64,000 nt of DNA from Alcaligenes endophyticus (GTDB taxonomy: Bacteria > Pseudomonadota > Gammaproteobacteria > Burkholderiales > Burkholderiaceae_B), in the NCBI RefSeq assembly GCF_026344035.1, contig NZ_JAPKND010000001.1:806001-870000 (forward strand), in the 5' to 3' direction. Positions within the stretch are counted from its first letter, which is position 1, and each line of letters opens with the position of its first letter. Below are positions 43,650-52,900 of this stretch, one piece after another. The notes under the pieces were generated by a model. It ran no database searches. It saw only the letters and a program-made list of their open reading frames with translations, and had not been told where the DNA came from. A program made the position numbers and the translations under genes.

Positions 43650-44276
43650 TTAAGGTAAGTCTTGGGCCAAGACCCACTGCGCCAACTCACGAGTTAATGT
43701 ATCGGCAGCCACACCAAATGCCTTCACGACGGCCTCGACGGAAGTTCCGTCTACTTCTTGCTCTACCAGAAAGCGCTGAGTATCGATGAGGCGTATCTTA
43801 CCATTACGATCACTATTCAAACGCGCCACAAAACGTAGCTGTACAACAGGCTGGCCATGTTGATATTGCACCTGAAAGGCCTCTAGATTGCCATCTAGCT
43901 CTATGTCGGCTTGAGCATTATCCGCATCCAATACCACGCCTCTGAACTGGGATAAATCTCGAAAGCCGCTGGCAATACGATTTCGTAATAAGACAGGGGC
44001 TGTATCCATCCACCGTGCACCAGCATAAGAGCTCACTTGATTACCATCCGGCAGTACGATTATCCGAGTACTACCGTGAGCCTGATCGGTATAGGGAGCT
44101 GAGACGCGCAGAACCAGTTCGCGCGCTGGCCCTGTCTGACGCGTCGCAGGCAAGGTTTTTTCAGGCAACTGGTATTGAGTTAAGGTGACCGTCTCGGGCA
44201 AAATAGAGCATGCACTCAGCCCCAGCAACACTATCGCCGCTCCCAGTGCAGCACGCCAATTCTTCACACCGTTCAT
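43650..44276 (-). CDS. ABC-type transport auxiliary lipoprotein (PqiC family)
   Basis: A 208-residue outer-membrane lipoprotein precursor with the lipobox LSAC near residue 23, then a PqiC/ABC_trans_aux domain beginning YQLPEKTLP. It overlaps the MlaD-like gene by four bases, so it belongs to the same transporter. PqiC-type lipoproteins are thought to receive lipids from, or dock, an MCE protein at the outer membrane, which fits the operon. Confidence 0.88.
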   Translation of the reverse strand: MNGVKNWRAALGAAIVLLGLSACSILPETVTLTQYQLPEKTLPATRQTGPARELVLRVSAPYTDQAHGSTRIIVLPDGNQVSSYAGARWMDTAPVLLRNRIASGFRDLSQFRGVVLDADNAQADIELDGNLEAFQVQYQHGQPVVQLRFVARLNSDRNGKIRLIDTQRFLVEQEVDGTSVEAVVKAFGVAADTLTRELAQWVLAQDLP

Positions 44277-45190
44277 GGTTGAAACTCCTGAATCTGTTCA
44301 CGACCTAAAAGAAAACCACTGGGGTTATCCTCAAGCCTAGTACCCACTTGGCGCAACGTCGCCAAGGTACGACGCAACTCGCGCATTGTAGGCTCCAACT
44401 CAGCAAAACCCTGCGCACCACGGCCAATCATGGCTGCGTTGTCCTGCACTAATTGATCTAACTGGCTGCTTAACTGTTTAAAGCTCGTTAAGGTGCTTTG
44501 CATCGCATTCATTACTTGCTTACCTTGCTGATCGACTAGCCCTTGAGTCTGAGCAAAAAGTTCGGAAGCTTGTCCACTAGCATTATTTAATTGATTTACC
44601 AGCCCTGGAATATCATCGCTGGCTTGTGAAAGCTTGGCTAACAACTGTTGCAACTGCTCAAGACTGGCATTAATATGCGTGGCATTTTCTGGCGACAAAA
44701 TGGCATTGGCCCGATTGAGCAAGGTAGAAATATCTGTCATAAGACCTTCGCCACCGGCCATTAACTGAGCGATCGGAGAGGGTGTGGCCATAATGACGGG
44801 CAAGTTATCACCGCTGCCCATTAAAGTGGGGCTATCCGGCGACCCGCCACTTAACTCAATGACGGACTGCCCCGTAATACTGGTTAGTGCCAGACGGGCA
44901 CGAGTATCTTGCTTGATGGGTATCATCGTCTGGACGCTAATCAGCGCTTTGACGCGACGTAGGTCTTGCGGATCCAAATGCAAGCTACGCACTTCGCCCA
45001 CACGAATGCCGTTATATTGCACAGCACTGCCACGAGATAAGCCGCGCACAGCCTCGGTGAATACAACCTCGTAGTCTTTAACCTGATCGTCATTACCCGA
45101 CTTAGACAGCCACAATGCAAACAAAATGGCAGCACCGGCCACAATCAAAGTAAAGAGCCCAATCAATACATGATGAGCACGCGGTTCCAT
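44273..45190 (-). CDS. MlaD/MCE-family lipid-binding protein
   Basis: A 305-residue protein with an N-terminal membrane anchor (about residues 9-29), one MCE domain (about 40-118, YEVVFTEAVRGLSRGSAVQY start) and a long helical, partly coiled-coil C-terminal half. MCE hexamers make a hydrophobic channel for phospholipids in the periplasm. The long tail may span part of the way to the outer membrane, where the PqiC-like lipoprotein sits. It starts on the last base of the ATPase gene. Confidence 0.91.
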   Translation of the reverse strand: MEPRAHHVLIGLFTLIVAGAAILFALWLSKSGNDDQVKDYEVVFTEAVRGLSRGSAVQYNGIRVGEVRSLHLDPQDLRRVKALISVQTMIPIKQDTRARLALTSITGQSVIELSGGSPDSPTLMGSGDNLPVIMATPSPIAQLMAGGEGLMTDISTLLNRANAILSPENATHINASLEQLQQLLAKLSQASDDIPGLVNQLNNASGQASELFAQTQGLVDQQGKQVMNAMQSTLTSFKQLSSQLDQLVQDNAAMIGRGAQGFAELEPTMRELRRTLATLRQVGTRLEDNPSGFLLGREQIQEFQP

Positions 45191-45987
45191 TATTGTTTCT
45201 CCCGTCTAGTCTGAGCCCGAGCAGCAGCTCGCCCCCGAGGCCCTTGAAAATATGCCTGAACCCATGGATTATCAAATTTTTCCACGCTGGCTAAGGTGTC
45301 ATTCACCAACACTCGCTTATCGGACAATACCGCGACTCGATCACAGATCGTATACAGCGTATCTAGATCATGCGTCACTAAAAACACCGTCAAGCCTAAG
45401 GCCGCCCGTAACGTCAAAATTAACTGATCAAACTCAGCCGCACCAATTGGGTCTAAGCCGGCCGTTGGCTCATCCAAAAATAAGATTTCAGGATCTAGTG
45501 CTAAAGCACGTGCCAGAGCAGCACGCTTAATCATGCCTCCTGATAACTCAGCCGGATACTTCGCTCCTGCATTGGTCGGTAGACCCGAAATACCTATTTT
45601 CATCGCGGCAATATGCTCGGCATCGGTTCGAGACAAACCCAAATGCTCAATCAACGGCAAGGCAATATTTTCTGTCACCGTTAAGGAAGAAAATAAAGCG
45701 CCTGCTTGAAACAGGACGCCCATGCGGCGCTCTAACAATGAGCGCTCGGCAGTGGGAAGTTGCCGCAGCTCTTGACCAAACACCGTGATATCGCCCGCAG
45801 CGGGAGGCAATAAACCAATAATAGCGCGCAACAGTACCGACTTGCCCGTACCCGACCCGCCCACTACACCGAGGATCTCTCCTTTATGCACATCTAAATC
45901 TAGGTTTTCGTGCACCACATGGGTCCCGAACTGGTTGCGCAAACCGCGTACACGAATAATGTCGTCGCTACTATTTTCTAGGCTCAT
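45190..45987 (-). CDS. MlaF-like ABC transporter ATPase
   Basis: A 265-residue ATPase with Walker A GGSGTGKSVLLRA, signature LSGGMIKRAALARAL and Walker B ILFLDEPTAGLDPIG. The SGGMIKRAALARA signature is characteristic of MlaF/MKL importers of the Mce systems. It follows the permease gene directly and overlaps the MlaD-like gene by one base. Confidence 0.93.
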   Translation of the reverse strand: MSLENSSDDIIRVRGLRNQFGTHVVHENLDLDVHKGEILGVVGGSGTGKSVLLRAIIGLLPPAAGDITVFGQELRQLPTAERSLLERRMGVLFQAGALFSSLTVTENIALPLIEHLGLSRTDAEHIAAMKIGISGLPTNAGAKYPAELSGGMIKRAALARALALDPEILFLDEPTAGLDPIGAAEFDQLILTLRAALGLTVFLVTHDLDTLYTICDRVAVLSDKRVLVNDTLASVEKFDNPWVQAYFQGPRGRAAARAQTRREKQ

Positions 45988-47130
45988 TTACCACCCCATT
46001 TCCATAAAAAATAGTGCGGCAATAGCATCTATTAAAATCACTGTAAAAATGGAGTGAACCACCGCCATGGTCGTACGCTCGCCCAGCGACTGAGCACTGC
46101 CTGTAACTTTAAACCCTTGCATACAGCCAATAATAGCGATTAAAAAGGCAAAAATGGGCGCTTTACTCATACCCAAGAAAAACTGAGTCAAGCCTACGTC
46201 CGCTTTAAATACGCTCAGAAACATAGTGGGAGAAATTCCCAATGTAAGAGCGCACACCATCATGCCTCCAAAAATTCCCGACACCATGCCCACGAAAGTA
46301 AGCAAAGGCAAAGCAATAAGCAAGGCACAAACGCGCGGCACCACGAGCAATAAAATCGGATTCAAACCCAAGGCACGTAAGGCGTCGATCTCCTCGTTAA
46401 TATTCATGGAACCAATTTGTGCCGTGAAAGCACTTGCGGTACGTCCCGCCATAAGAATGGCGGTTAACAGCACGGCGAATTCTCGTAAGAAGGAGAAAGC
46501 AACCAAATCGACGGTATAAATCGTGGCGCCAAAATCACTGAGTATCGTTGCACCTAAAAATGCCACCACCGCGCCTACCATAAAGGTCAGCAACGCAATA
46601 ATGGGCACGGCATTTAAACCGGTTTGTTCTAGTTGAGCAACGATAGAGGTAACGCGCCACTGCGCCGGACGAAGAAAGTTAAGAAACCACGTTTCTAGTG
46701 TTAAGCCGACAAAACCCAATAGCTCACGCACATTGGAAAAAAAGCGTAAGGTCGCTATACCAATATGACCCACCACTGTATACAAGGTGGCTGGCGATTT
46801 AGTGGGGGGCGGTGGTGCTGGGGAGTCGATCGCCGCTTGCGCAACGGTGTCAACCAAACGTTGACGCTCAGGTGATAAACCCACCGCTTGTTTTAACACC
46901 TGGACAGCACGCTCGCTGCCTAACCACTCACACAACAATTGTGCGCCACTAGTATCTATCGTGTTAAGACTAGAAAAATCGAGCTGACTGCCCGCTTCTG
47001 GAGAATAAGTTTGCTGCTGAAGCACTTTTTTTAGTTCTTCATAATGAGCAAGAATCCAATCACCCTGCACATAAATATAAGAAGGCGACTGAGCACTACA
47101 ACGAAGAAAATTATTGGTTACGCTTGGCAT
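45988..47130 (-). CDS. MlaE-family permease with fused N-terminal STAS (MlaB-like) domain
   Basis: A 380-residue protein. Residues 1-95 look like a STAS domain (SLNTIDTSGAQLLCEWLG) equivalent to MlaB; residues about 130-378 are the MlaE permease with GRTASAFTAQIGSMNINEEI and ALRALGLNPILLLVVPRV. The fusion removes the need for a separate MlaB. It is the first gene of the operon permease-ATPase-MCE-lipoprotein, which moves phospholipids between the membranes to keep the outer membrane asymmetric or to supply it. Confidence 0.92.
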   Translation of the reverse strand: MPSVTNNFLRCSAQSPSYIYVQGDWILAHYEELKKVLQQQTYSPEAGSQLDFSSLNTIDTSGAQLLCEWLGSERAVQVLKQAVGLSPERQRLVDTVAQAAIDSPAPPPPTKSPATLYTVVGHIGIATLRFFSNVRELLGFVGLTLETWFLNFLRPAQWRVTSIVAQLEQTGLNAVPIIALLTFMVGAVVAFLGATILSDFGATIYTVDLVAFSFLREFAVLLTAILMAGRTASAFTAQIGSMNINEEIDALRALGLNPILLLVVPRVCALLIALPLLTFVGMVSGIFGGMMVCALTLGISPTMFLSVFKADVGLTQFFLGMSKAPIFAFLIAIIGCMQGFKVTGSAQSLGERTTMAVVHSIFTVILIDAIAALFFMEMGW

Positions 47131-47185
47131 GGCAGTAGTCTAAAGGAATTTATAACGCTACGCATTTAATTTACACCCCTACGCA

Positions 47186-47782
47186 TTAGACGACATTAAC
47201 AGCGGTTCCCAACTGACATAGCACCCTATATTGGCTACCTTGGTGGGTGGGCACCGAAGCAATTAAATAGGCCTGCCGACAATAAATGGGCACCTCGGGC
47301 TCTACCTGTTCGGACTCAATCGTCACGGCCTGACAATGGCGCAACAACGAGACATGAGGAATAAAATCACGCTCTGTGCGTTTCCACCCTCGCTCTTGGA
47401 GTAATTGCCACAAAAACTCATGACGTTCACGCAACTGCTTGAGCGCATCGCTTTGTGCCGCATCTGGCCCTAACCATAACACTGCAGCCCGCTCAAACAA
47501 GCCAACGCGATTTAACCGTAACGCCAAGGGCTCCCAACTAATCGTTTGCAGTGCTGGCAACAATTGCTTTAAACGCCCCACCGGTGAGGCCCCCATAAAG
47601 GCTAAGGTCAAATGCATATGTTCTGCCAACATAGCTCGCCCCCCATACTTCCCCTGGGCTTGTGCCGCTAAGCGTTCTAAATGCCCAAGTGCGCTGGGTT
47701 CGGGCCATAAACCTATAAAACAACGCAGTTGCACATGTAGCGGCAAGGTCTGCCACAAATAAGTATCCATACTCATGGGCAT
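47186..47782 (-). CDS. thpR: RNA 2',3'-cyclic phosphodiesterase (ThpR/LigT)
   Basis: A 198-residue 2H phosphoesterase. The two HxT/SxL-type motifs are HLTLAF and HVSLLR, which place the catalytic histidines on either side of the bilobal fold, and the start RCFIGLWPEPSALGHLERLA is family-like. It opens 2',3'-cyclic phosphates on RNA ends. Methionines at residues 1, 3 and 5 leave the exact start open. Its direction matches the Mla-type operon, but a 55-base gap separates them. Confidence 0.88.
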   Translation of the reverse strand: MPMSMDTYLWQTLPLHVQLRCFIGLWPEPSALGHLERLAAQAQGKYGGRAMLAEHMHLTLAFMGASPVGRLKQLLPALQTISWEPLALRLNRVGLFERAAVLWLGPDAAQSDALKQLRERHEFLWQLLQERGWKRTERDFIPHVSLLRHCQAVTIESEQVEPEVPIYCRQAYLIASVPTHQGSQYRVLCQLGTAVNVV

Positions 47783-47901
47783 AACGGCTATTTAAAGCCA
47801 TCTATGATTTTAGTCAGTCTTTGTTTCATATTCCCTTCATCGAGCGGTTGTAGCCATTTACACCTGATCTGTTCAAGCGCCTAAGCTAGGAGGAAACGAA
47901 C

Positions 47902-49314
47902 TTAAGGCGTTAACAACTGCGCCAATAAACGCTGTATAGCCTGTTCACGACGTTCATCAGCGCCCACGACATACTGAGGATCTAAGGTGGACCAAGCTGG
48001 ATGAGCACGTGCTTGGCGCAACGCCTCAGGCAAAGTTCGCTCGCGCCATGCTACTTGTTCACCCAGTTGTTCAGCCTGGTCGTACGTTGCTTGAGCTGTG
48101 CTTAACTGTATAGGCTGTTGCGCAGCATGGCCACGACGCTCTAAGGCGTGTACCAAACGCAACTGTCGCACGGCTAATAAGCGCAATACGGACTCATCTG
48201 CCCTTAACTCAACCTCACCGCGCAATTTACCCAATAAGCGCCCACCCCAGCTCTCGGCCCCTTGCCACATGCCACCCGCCACGGCGCCCAACATCGTACC
48301 CATTCCCAAGCTCAAGCCGCCCGTCAGCACATCCACCGTAGCACCAGCTACCGCTCCTGCGGCCATTCCCTTGCCAACACGCACACCAAACTCTTTCACC
48401 GCCTCTGGATCAAAGAGATCCATGCCCCAGTGTTGACCGTCAAAATGGGGCAGCTCAGTCAACACGTCACGCGGACCAAAGTTATAGCACTGCAACATCG
48501 CCCGTACACAGGTGTTTTCTCGTGCCACTAAGCGCTCTTGTAGCAACACCGTCGCAGCGTTTCTGGCCCCCTCATCATCTTCACAACGCAAGCATAGCGC
48601 CGCGGCGTCAATCAATAACTCAGCAAGTAAACGCATGGCGGCATGACGCCGTTGAGTGGCTTGCTGCTGCAAGTCCAGCTTGACGGTTTTCAGTAGCCCC
48701 GCATGCGTCTCCAAGAGCACTGCCAACTTGTCATATAACACTGCCTCACCATCTAGAGCAGGAGCCACCGTGTCAAACTCTGCCAACGCATGTAGCCCTA
48801 AGCGTGCTAGTGCCTGACGCCACTCTTGAGTACGTGCCTGCTCACTGTGCATGAAGTTTAATACCGGCAGAAGGGGGCGACCACACAGTGATAATAAAAA
48901 CAGTTCATCTTTGTGCTTACTCAGGACGGGATCACGAACGTCGATCACATACAAGCCCGCATCGCTGGCTAATAGCTTTTGCAGAACCCGAGCCTCTTGC
49001 TCGAACCTTGTCTGGGCAACGGGGGAGGCCAAAAATCGAGCGATTCGTTCGGGCCCATCTAGGCGCTCGCCACTCGCACTATGCTGCTCGAGATAATCAA
49101 GCAACGCCATGCTATCTTCCAACCCAGGGGTGTCATATAAAGCCAGCAATGGCTGTCCGTCAACCCGTAAACGGGCACCCTCTACATGGCGGGTAGTACC
49201 AGGACTATCGCGCACCTCACCAAACGTAGGGTCTCGTGTTAGCGTGCGTAACAACGATGTTTTACCGGTATTCGTGTGTCCCACGACCGCTAAATTTAAC
49301 ATCTGTTCGCTCAT
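47902..49314 (-). CDS. GTPase-like protein with DUF3482 domain
   Basis: A 470-residue protein. The P-loop is VVGHTNTGKTSLL (residues 10-22) and the G3 motif is DTPGLED; where the G4 NKxD is expected the sequence reads LNFMHSEQ, so guanine specificity may be altered. After residue 300 a glycine-zipper hydrophobic stretch (MAAGAVAGATVDVLTGGLSL) suggests membrane contact. It is encoded two bases after the DUF2868 gene, its constant partner in betaproteobacteria. Function is unknown. Confidence 0.85.
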   Translation of the reverse strand: MSEQMLNLAVVGHTNTGKTSLLRTLTRDPTFGEVRDSPGTTRHVEGARLRVDGQPLLALYDTPGLEDSMALLDYLEQHSASGERLDGPERIARFLASPVAQTRFEQEARVLQKLLASDAGLYVIDVRDPVLSKHKDELFLLSLCGRPLLPVLNFMHSEQARTQEWRQALARLGLHALAEFDTVAPALDGEAVLYDKLAVLLETHAGLLKTVKLDLQQQATQRRHAAMRLLAELLIDAAALCLRCEDDEGARNAATVLLQERLVARENTCVRAMLQCYNFGPRDVLTELPHFDGQHWGMDLFDPEAVKEFGVRVGKGMAAGAVAGATVDVLTGGLSLGMGTMLGAVAGGMWQGAESWGGRLLGKLRGEVELRADESVLRLLAVRQLRLVHALERRGHAAQQPIQLSTAQATYDQAEQLGEQVAWRERTLPEALRQARAHPAWSTLDPQYVVGADERREQAIQRLLAQLLTP

Positions 49315-49316
49315 GC

Positions 49317-50726
49317 CTACTCCCTATCTAGTCCGTGAAACTCAGTCTGAATTTGCTCGGTACTAAAACCTGCCTGCAATAGGCGACTACGCCAACTACT
49401 CAAGCGTTCGGGCGCCGTGGCGACGCGGTCCGCCAATAAAACCAGTTTGCTCTGTTGGGCCAATTGCGCCCACTCCAATAACGTAGCTATCGTTCCTCGA
49501 TCGGGGGTCAAGCTGGCATTACAAACCATAATCAATAAAGCAGGAGACTGGGCCTGCAAAGCGGCCACCACCTGCAGGCGCTCAGCCCGAGAGTCTACTC
49601 GTCCTAAATCGTAGACATCTAGGGGAGCGGATGGCGGCGGCCATGTTTGATCAACGGGCCACTCTAGGCCAACCATAGCACGTGAGCCGGACATCAGCAT
49701 CCTCGGGACGTCTGGCTGCCAGTGAACCCTGTAATCTGCCCCTGCAGCCCCATCTACCCCTGCAGGCTCTACTGCTGGGAAAAGCCGGCTTCGCAACGTC
49801 GCCAAGCCTGGAAGGCTTTCGTCCACCGTTAACTGCACCGCTAAGCGACGCACCCGCCAGATGCTCAGCACTAAGGCCAGAAGACGCGGCAAGATGCCAT
49901 ACACCAACAGCACACCCAGCAGCCAACTAGACCATAGCGTCTGTACTGAGGCATCCAGCGCATGAGTGCCATCGCTCAAACGAATAGCCGAGGCATCAGG
50001 CATAGCAAAACCCAGTAGACGGGGCAGGGCGCCAAGGGTTTCAGCCCACCACACGAAACTCGTGGGGTCAAGCAGTGTGGTTTCCCAATTAAATTGATAG
50101 CTGCGCGCCATTAGCAACGCCAACGTGGTTCCAAAAGCTGCTATCAAAGCCACTAACCATAAGAAATGGCTCATTACCCCAAAACACCAGACACGAGCCT
50201 GAGCACGTGCCAATACCGAACCTAAAGCTTGGGGTATCAAGGCAGCGTCAGGGCCGCGTACCAATCGTTGGCTAAGATAAAAACATAAGTCTGTGACCCA
50301 ACTTGCCGCCGCCACCTTAGCTCGCGGCCAGCAGACGCTCAACAACCAAAATAAAAAGGTAAGACTGTGCAAACCCAATAAGGCGAGCAATACCAACACC
50401 ACATTCACTGGCCGAGTACCATTACCCAACGCGCCTAAAGCTGCCGCACTACCGGTGAATGCCGCGACAAGGGCAAAGAGCAAGCTAAGCCCTGCCATCA
50501 CTCGAAGCCAACGATCCCAAAGCTGACACCAAGATTCACGCTGCGCTACGTACTGGGCACGATGCAATAGCCGCTGAGCAAAAGTGCCTCCCGCGGCCTG
50601 AGCGCGTCGGGACTCGCTAAGATCATCCAGCGGCCCCCATAGGGTTTCACGTAAGCGCAAAGCCTCTAGCAGGGTAAATAAACGCCAACGCTCTACGCCC
50701 AACAAGTTTGCCACAGACATTCCCAA
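49317..50726 (-). CDS. DUF2868-family membrane protein
   Basis: A 469-residue protein with four to five hydrophobic helices between about residues 75 and 290 and a soluble C-terminal part ending in a nucleotide-binding-like region (LQAQSPALLIMVCNASLTPD). The family is recognised by its long N-terminal membrane region and its position directly before the DUF3482 GTPase. The pair is thought to form a membrane-bound NTPase complex, but nothing more is established. Confidence 0.82.
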   Translation of the reverse strand: MGMSVANLLGVERWRLFTLLEALRLRETLWGPLDDLSESRRAQAAGGTFAQRLLHRAQYVAQRESWCQLWDRWLRVMAGLSLLFALVAAFTGSAAALGALGNGTRPVNVVLVLLALLGLHSLTFLFWLLSVCWPRAKVAAASWVTDLCFYLSQRLVRGPDAALIPQALGSVLARAQARVWCFGVMSHFLWLVALIAAFGTTLALLMARSYQFNWETTLLDPTSFVWWAETLGALPRLLGFAMPDASAIRLSDGTHALDASVQTLWSSWLLGVLLVYGILPRLLALVLSIWRVRRLAVQLTVDESLPGLATLRSRLFPAVEPAGVDGAAGADYRVHWQPDVPRMLMSGSRAMVGLEWPVDQTWPPPSAPLDVYDLGRVDSRAERLQVVAALQAQSPALLIMVCNASLTPDRGTIATLLEWAQLAQQSKLVLLADRVATAPERLSSWRSRLLQAGFSTEQIQTEFHGLDRE

Positions 50727-50732
50727 TGTCCC

Positions 50733-51233
50733 CTAGAGCAAAACAGGAGCGTTAGACAAATGGTCCTGCTCGGTATCAGACGCCTGACTGGCGCTTGGTG
50801 CGCCCTGCCGCAATAACTCTTGAATTTGCTGTACAGCATCGACTAAGCCAGACAAATACTGCTGCTGCCCCAAGGCCTGCCGTAAACGATTACACACTTG
50901 CTGCCACTCGGCGTCCTCCACGCGTATCCCGCGATCAGCGATAATTTCGATACGACGTTGATCAAGCGCTAAATACAACAATACGCCGCTGTTCAAGGGG
51001 GTATCCCATACCCGCAACCGTCCAAATACCTCTAGAGCGCGCTGATAACTATCGTGTTCATGCGCAGGCATAACAGCCTCTACCGCCAGCATTAGCTCTC
51101 CGGTATGGCCTGCTTCCGATTGCCCGATTTGCTCAGCAAGATGTGCTAACACCTCGGTGTTGAAATACCGCCGTTTTAACCACTGTCCCTCAATGGTGGA
51201 CCATCCCGTTACTACCTTCCAATGCTTGCTCAT
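50733..51233 (-). CDS. TPM-domain protein, cytosolic-type
   Basis: A 166-residue TPM-domain protein without a signal peptide. The WDTPLNSGVLLYLALDQRRIEIIADRGI stretch, quoted here only in part, is the conserved core. The open frame extends to 51254, but MSKHWKVVTGW from the ATG at 51233 is the likely start. It follows a secreted TPM paralogue by 14 bases. TPM domains are linked to membrane protein turnover and stress; the biochemical role is not established. Confidence 0.8.
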   Translation of the reverse strand: MSKHWKVVTGWSTIEGQWLKRRYFNTEVLAHLAEQIGQSEAGHTGELMLAVEAVMPAHEHDSYQRALEVFGRLRVWDTPLNSGVLLYLALDQRRIEIIADRGIRVEDAEWQQVCNRLRQALGQQQYLSGLVDAVQQIQELLRQGAPSASQASDTEQDHLSNAPVLL

Positions 51234-51247
51234 TTGTGTCCTCCGGT

Positions 51248-52195
51248 TTACCAACTGCCAGAAGCGCCACCGCCGCCGCTACTACCACCTCCACCGCCGC
51301 CAAATCCACCTCCACCGCCGCCAAATCCACCGCCACCACCACGGAAGCCACCGATCCCCCCGCCTAACCCACCCATAGCGCTGCCATGTCGTGAGGCCCG
51401 GCCCGAGCTAGCACGGCCCCCAGCACCGAACATTCGTCCTATTTTGCTAATTAGAAAAGCCAATATGCCTACACCCAGCGCAATGGGTATACTGGCTGTC
51501 ACCGCCAGTGCAAAAACAGCGCCCGCAAAGGCGGCAAAGCCCGCTGGCATCATAAACGCCATAAATAGTATGGCTAGCAAAGGCTCCCAGGTCAGCTCAT
51601 CAGCTTCATACTGAGTGCTGCCGGAAGACGCGACTGCTGGCAGCTCTTCCCCTTCTGTTAATAGGACCAAATTATCGATAGCCGCTTCGACCCCCGCAAA
51701 GTAATCACCCTGCGCAAACGCTGGGGCCATTTGTTCACGAATAATACGTCCGGCCTGCAAGTCAGTAATGGCTCCTTCTAGGCCATAACCTGTTTGGATA
51801 CGCATGCGGCGATCGTCTTTCGCCACCAAAACCAACACCCCATCATCGATGTTCTTACGTCCAACACGCCATGCGTCAAAAACACGCTGAGCATAGCTCT
51901 CAATGGTGTCTTCTCCTGTGCTGGGCACCATAAGGACAAAAATCTGTGCCCCTTTTTCCTTCTCTAGGGCCGCCAGACGCTGATTCAATGACTCCCTCTG
52001 AGCCGCACTTAACGTGCCCGTTGTGTCGGTGACCCATGCTGTGGCGGCTGGTACCGCTGGCGCCGCCTGCACGGGTGCTGCCAGCCCTATGGCTATAGAG
52101 ACAGCCAGCCCTATAAGCCCATAATAAATAATCCATACCCACTTGGATTGCCGTCGATGCAAAGTTGCTGGTACAAAGCGTTGCTCAGCGTACAT
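51248..52195 (-). CDS. TPM-domain exported protein with glycine-rich tail (YgcG-like)
   Basis: A 315-residue protein. A hydrophobic signal or anchor (about residues 22-45) precedes the TPM domain (about 50-185, WVTDTTGTLSAAQRESLNQR and NIDDGVLVLVAKDDRRMRIQ), then two membrane helices (about 205-250) and a C-terminal tail of glycine-phenylalanine repeats. The repeats show in the DNA as near-identical copies of a CCGCCGCCAAATCCACC unit (51263-51345 region), prone to slippage. It is expressed after lemA, a very common pairing. Confidence 0.88.
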   Translation of the reverse strand: MYAEQRFVPATLHRRQSKWVWIIYYGLIGLAVSIAIGLAAPVQAAPAVPAATAWVTDTTGTLSAAQRESLNQRLAALEKEKGAQIFVLMVPSTGEDTIESYAQRVFDAWRVGRKNIDDGVLVLVAKDDRRMRIQTGYGLEGAITDLQAGRIIREQMAPAFAQGDYFAGVEAAIDNLVLLTEGEELPAVASSGSTQYEADELTWEPLLAILFMAFMMPAGFAAFAGAVFALAVTASIPIALGVGILAFLISKIGRMFGAGGRASSGRASRHGSAMGGLGGGIGGFRGGGGGFGGGGGGFGGGGGGSSGGGGASGSW

Positions 52196-52291
52196 AACAC
52201 ACCCCTAATTCTTTATTACCCAGGCGCGCCCGTTTCATCAAGTCATCCGCGAATATCGGCCGCCTAGGACCTACAGGCCCTTTAAGAGTAC

Positions 52292-52900
52292 TTATTGGGC
52301 ACTAGCAGGCACATCAAAGCGCACCTCGGGATCACGCATAATTTCGCCTTGGCGTGCAACGCCATAATTTTGCTTAGGCTGATAACCAAAAATTTTCGCG
52401 GTAATTAAGTTAGGAAACTGGCGAATGTATAAGTTGTAGTGCTGCACGGCCTCTACATAACGCCCGCGTTCAGTAGCAATACGATTTTCTGTGCCCTCTA
52501 GCTGAGTCATCAAGTCGCGAAACAAGCCATCACTTTTCAACTGCGGATAATTTTCTGACACGGCCAATAAACGAGACAGCGACGAAGACAATTGATCTTG
52601 TGCATCTTGGAAGCGTGCCATGAGTTCTGGATTATCTAAATCTGCCGCGTTCAACTGAATGCTGCCTACCTTCGCCCGCGCCTCGGTAACCTGTGTCAGT
52701 ACCGTCCGTTCATTGACCATATAAGCATTGACCGAGTTGACTAATTTTGGCACTAGTTCAGCACGTCGTTCGTACTGGTTCAAGGTCTGCGACCACGCCG
52801 CATTCACCTGCTCGTCTAGGCGTTGAATTTCGTTATAGCCGCAAGCGCTCAACATAGAGGCTATTAGCATTGCCAGACATATACGTAACCACCGAGTCAT
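52292..52900 (-). CDS. lemA: LemA-family lipoprotein
   Basis: A 202-residue protein with a lipobox (MLSACG) near residue 20, followed by the all-helical LemA domain: EQVNAAWSQTLNQYERRAEL, then LVNSVNAYMVNERTVL and YNLYIRQFPNLI. The ATG at 52900 is used because the twelve extra residues upstream are not signal-like. LemA proteins are exported helical bundles of unknown function, encoded beside TPM genes throughout bacteria. It is the first gene of a five-gene run to 47902. Confidence 0.9.
   Translation of the reverse strand: MTRWLRICLAMLIASMLSACGYNEIQRLDEQVNAAWSQTLNQYERRAELVPKLVNSVNAYMVNERTVLTQVTEARAKVGSIQLNAADLDNPELMARFQDAQDQLSSSLSRLLAVSENYPQLKSDGLFRDLMTQLEGTENRIATERGRYVEAVQHYNLYIRQFPNLITAKIFGYQPKQNYGVARQGEIMRDPEVRFDVPASAQ

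Noticed and set aside
47538-47801. 87-codon frame inside thpR on the same strand
   Set aside because: Out-of-frame overlap with the well-supported phosphodiesterase gene.
51263-51345. Regular repeats as a CRISPR array
   Set aside because: Units are contiguous, have no unique spacers and code Gly/Phe repeats in frame.
51222-51614. Proline-rich plus-strand frame opposite the TPM tail
   Set aside because: Polyproline is the complement of glycine-rich codons; it is a shadow of the TPM gene.
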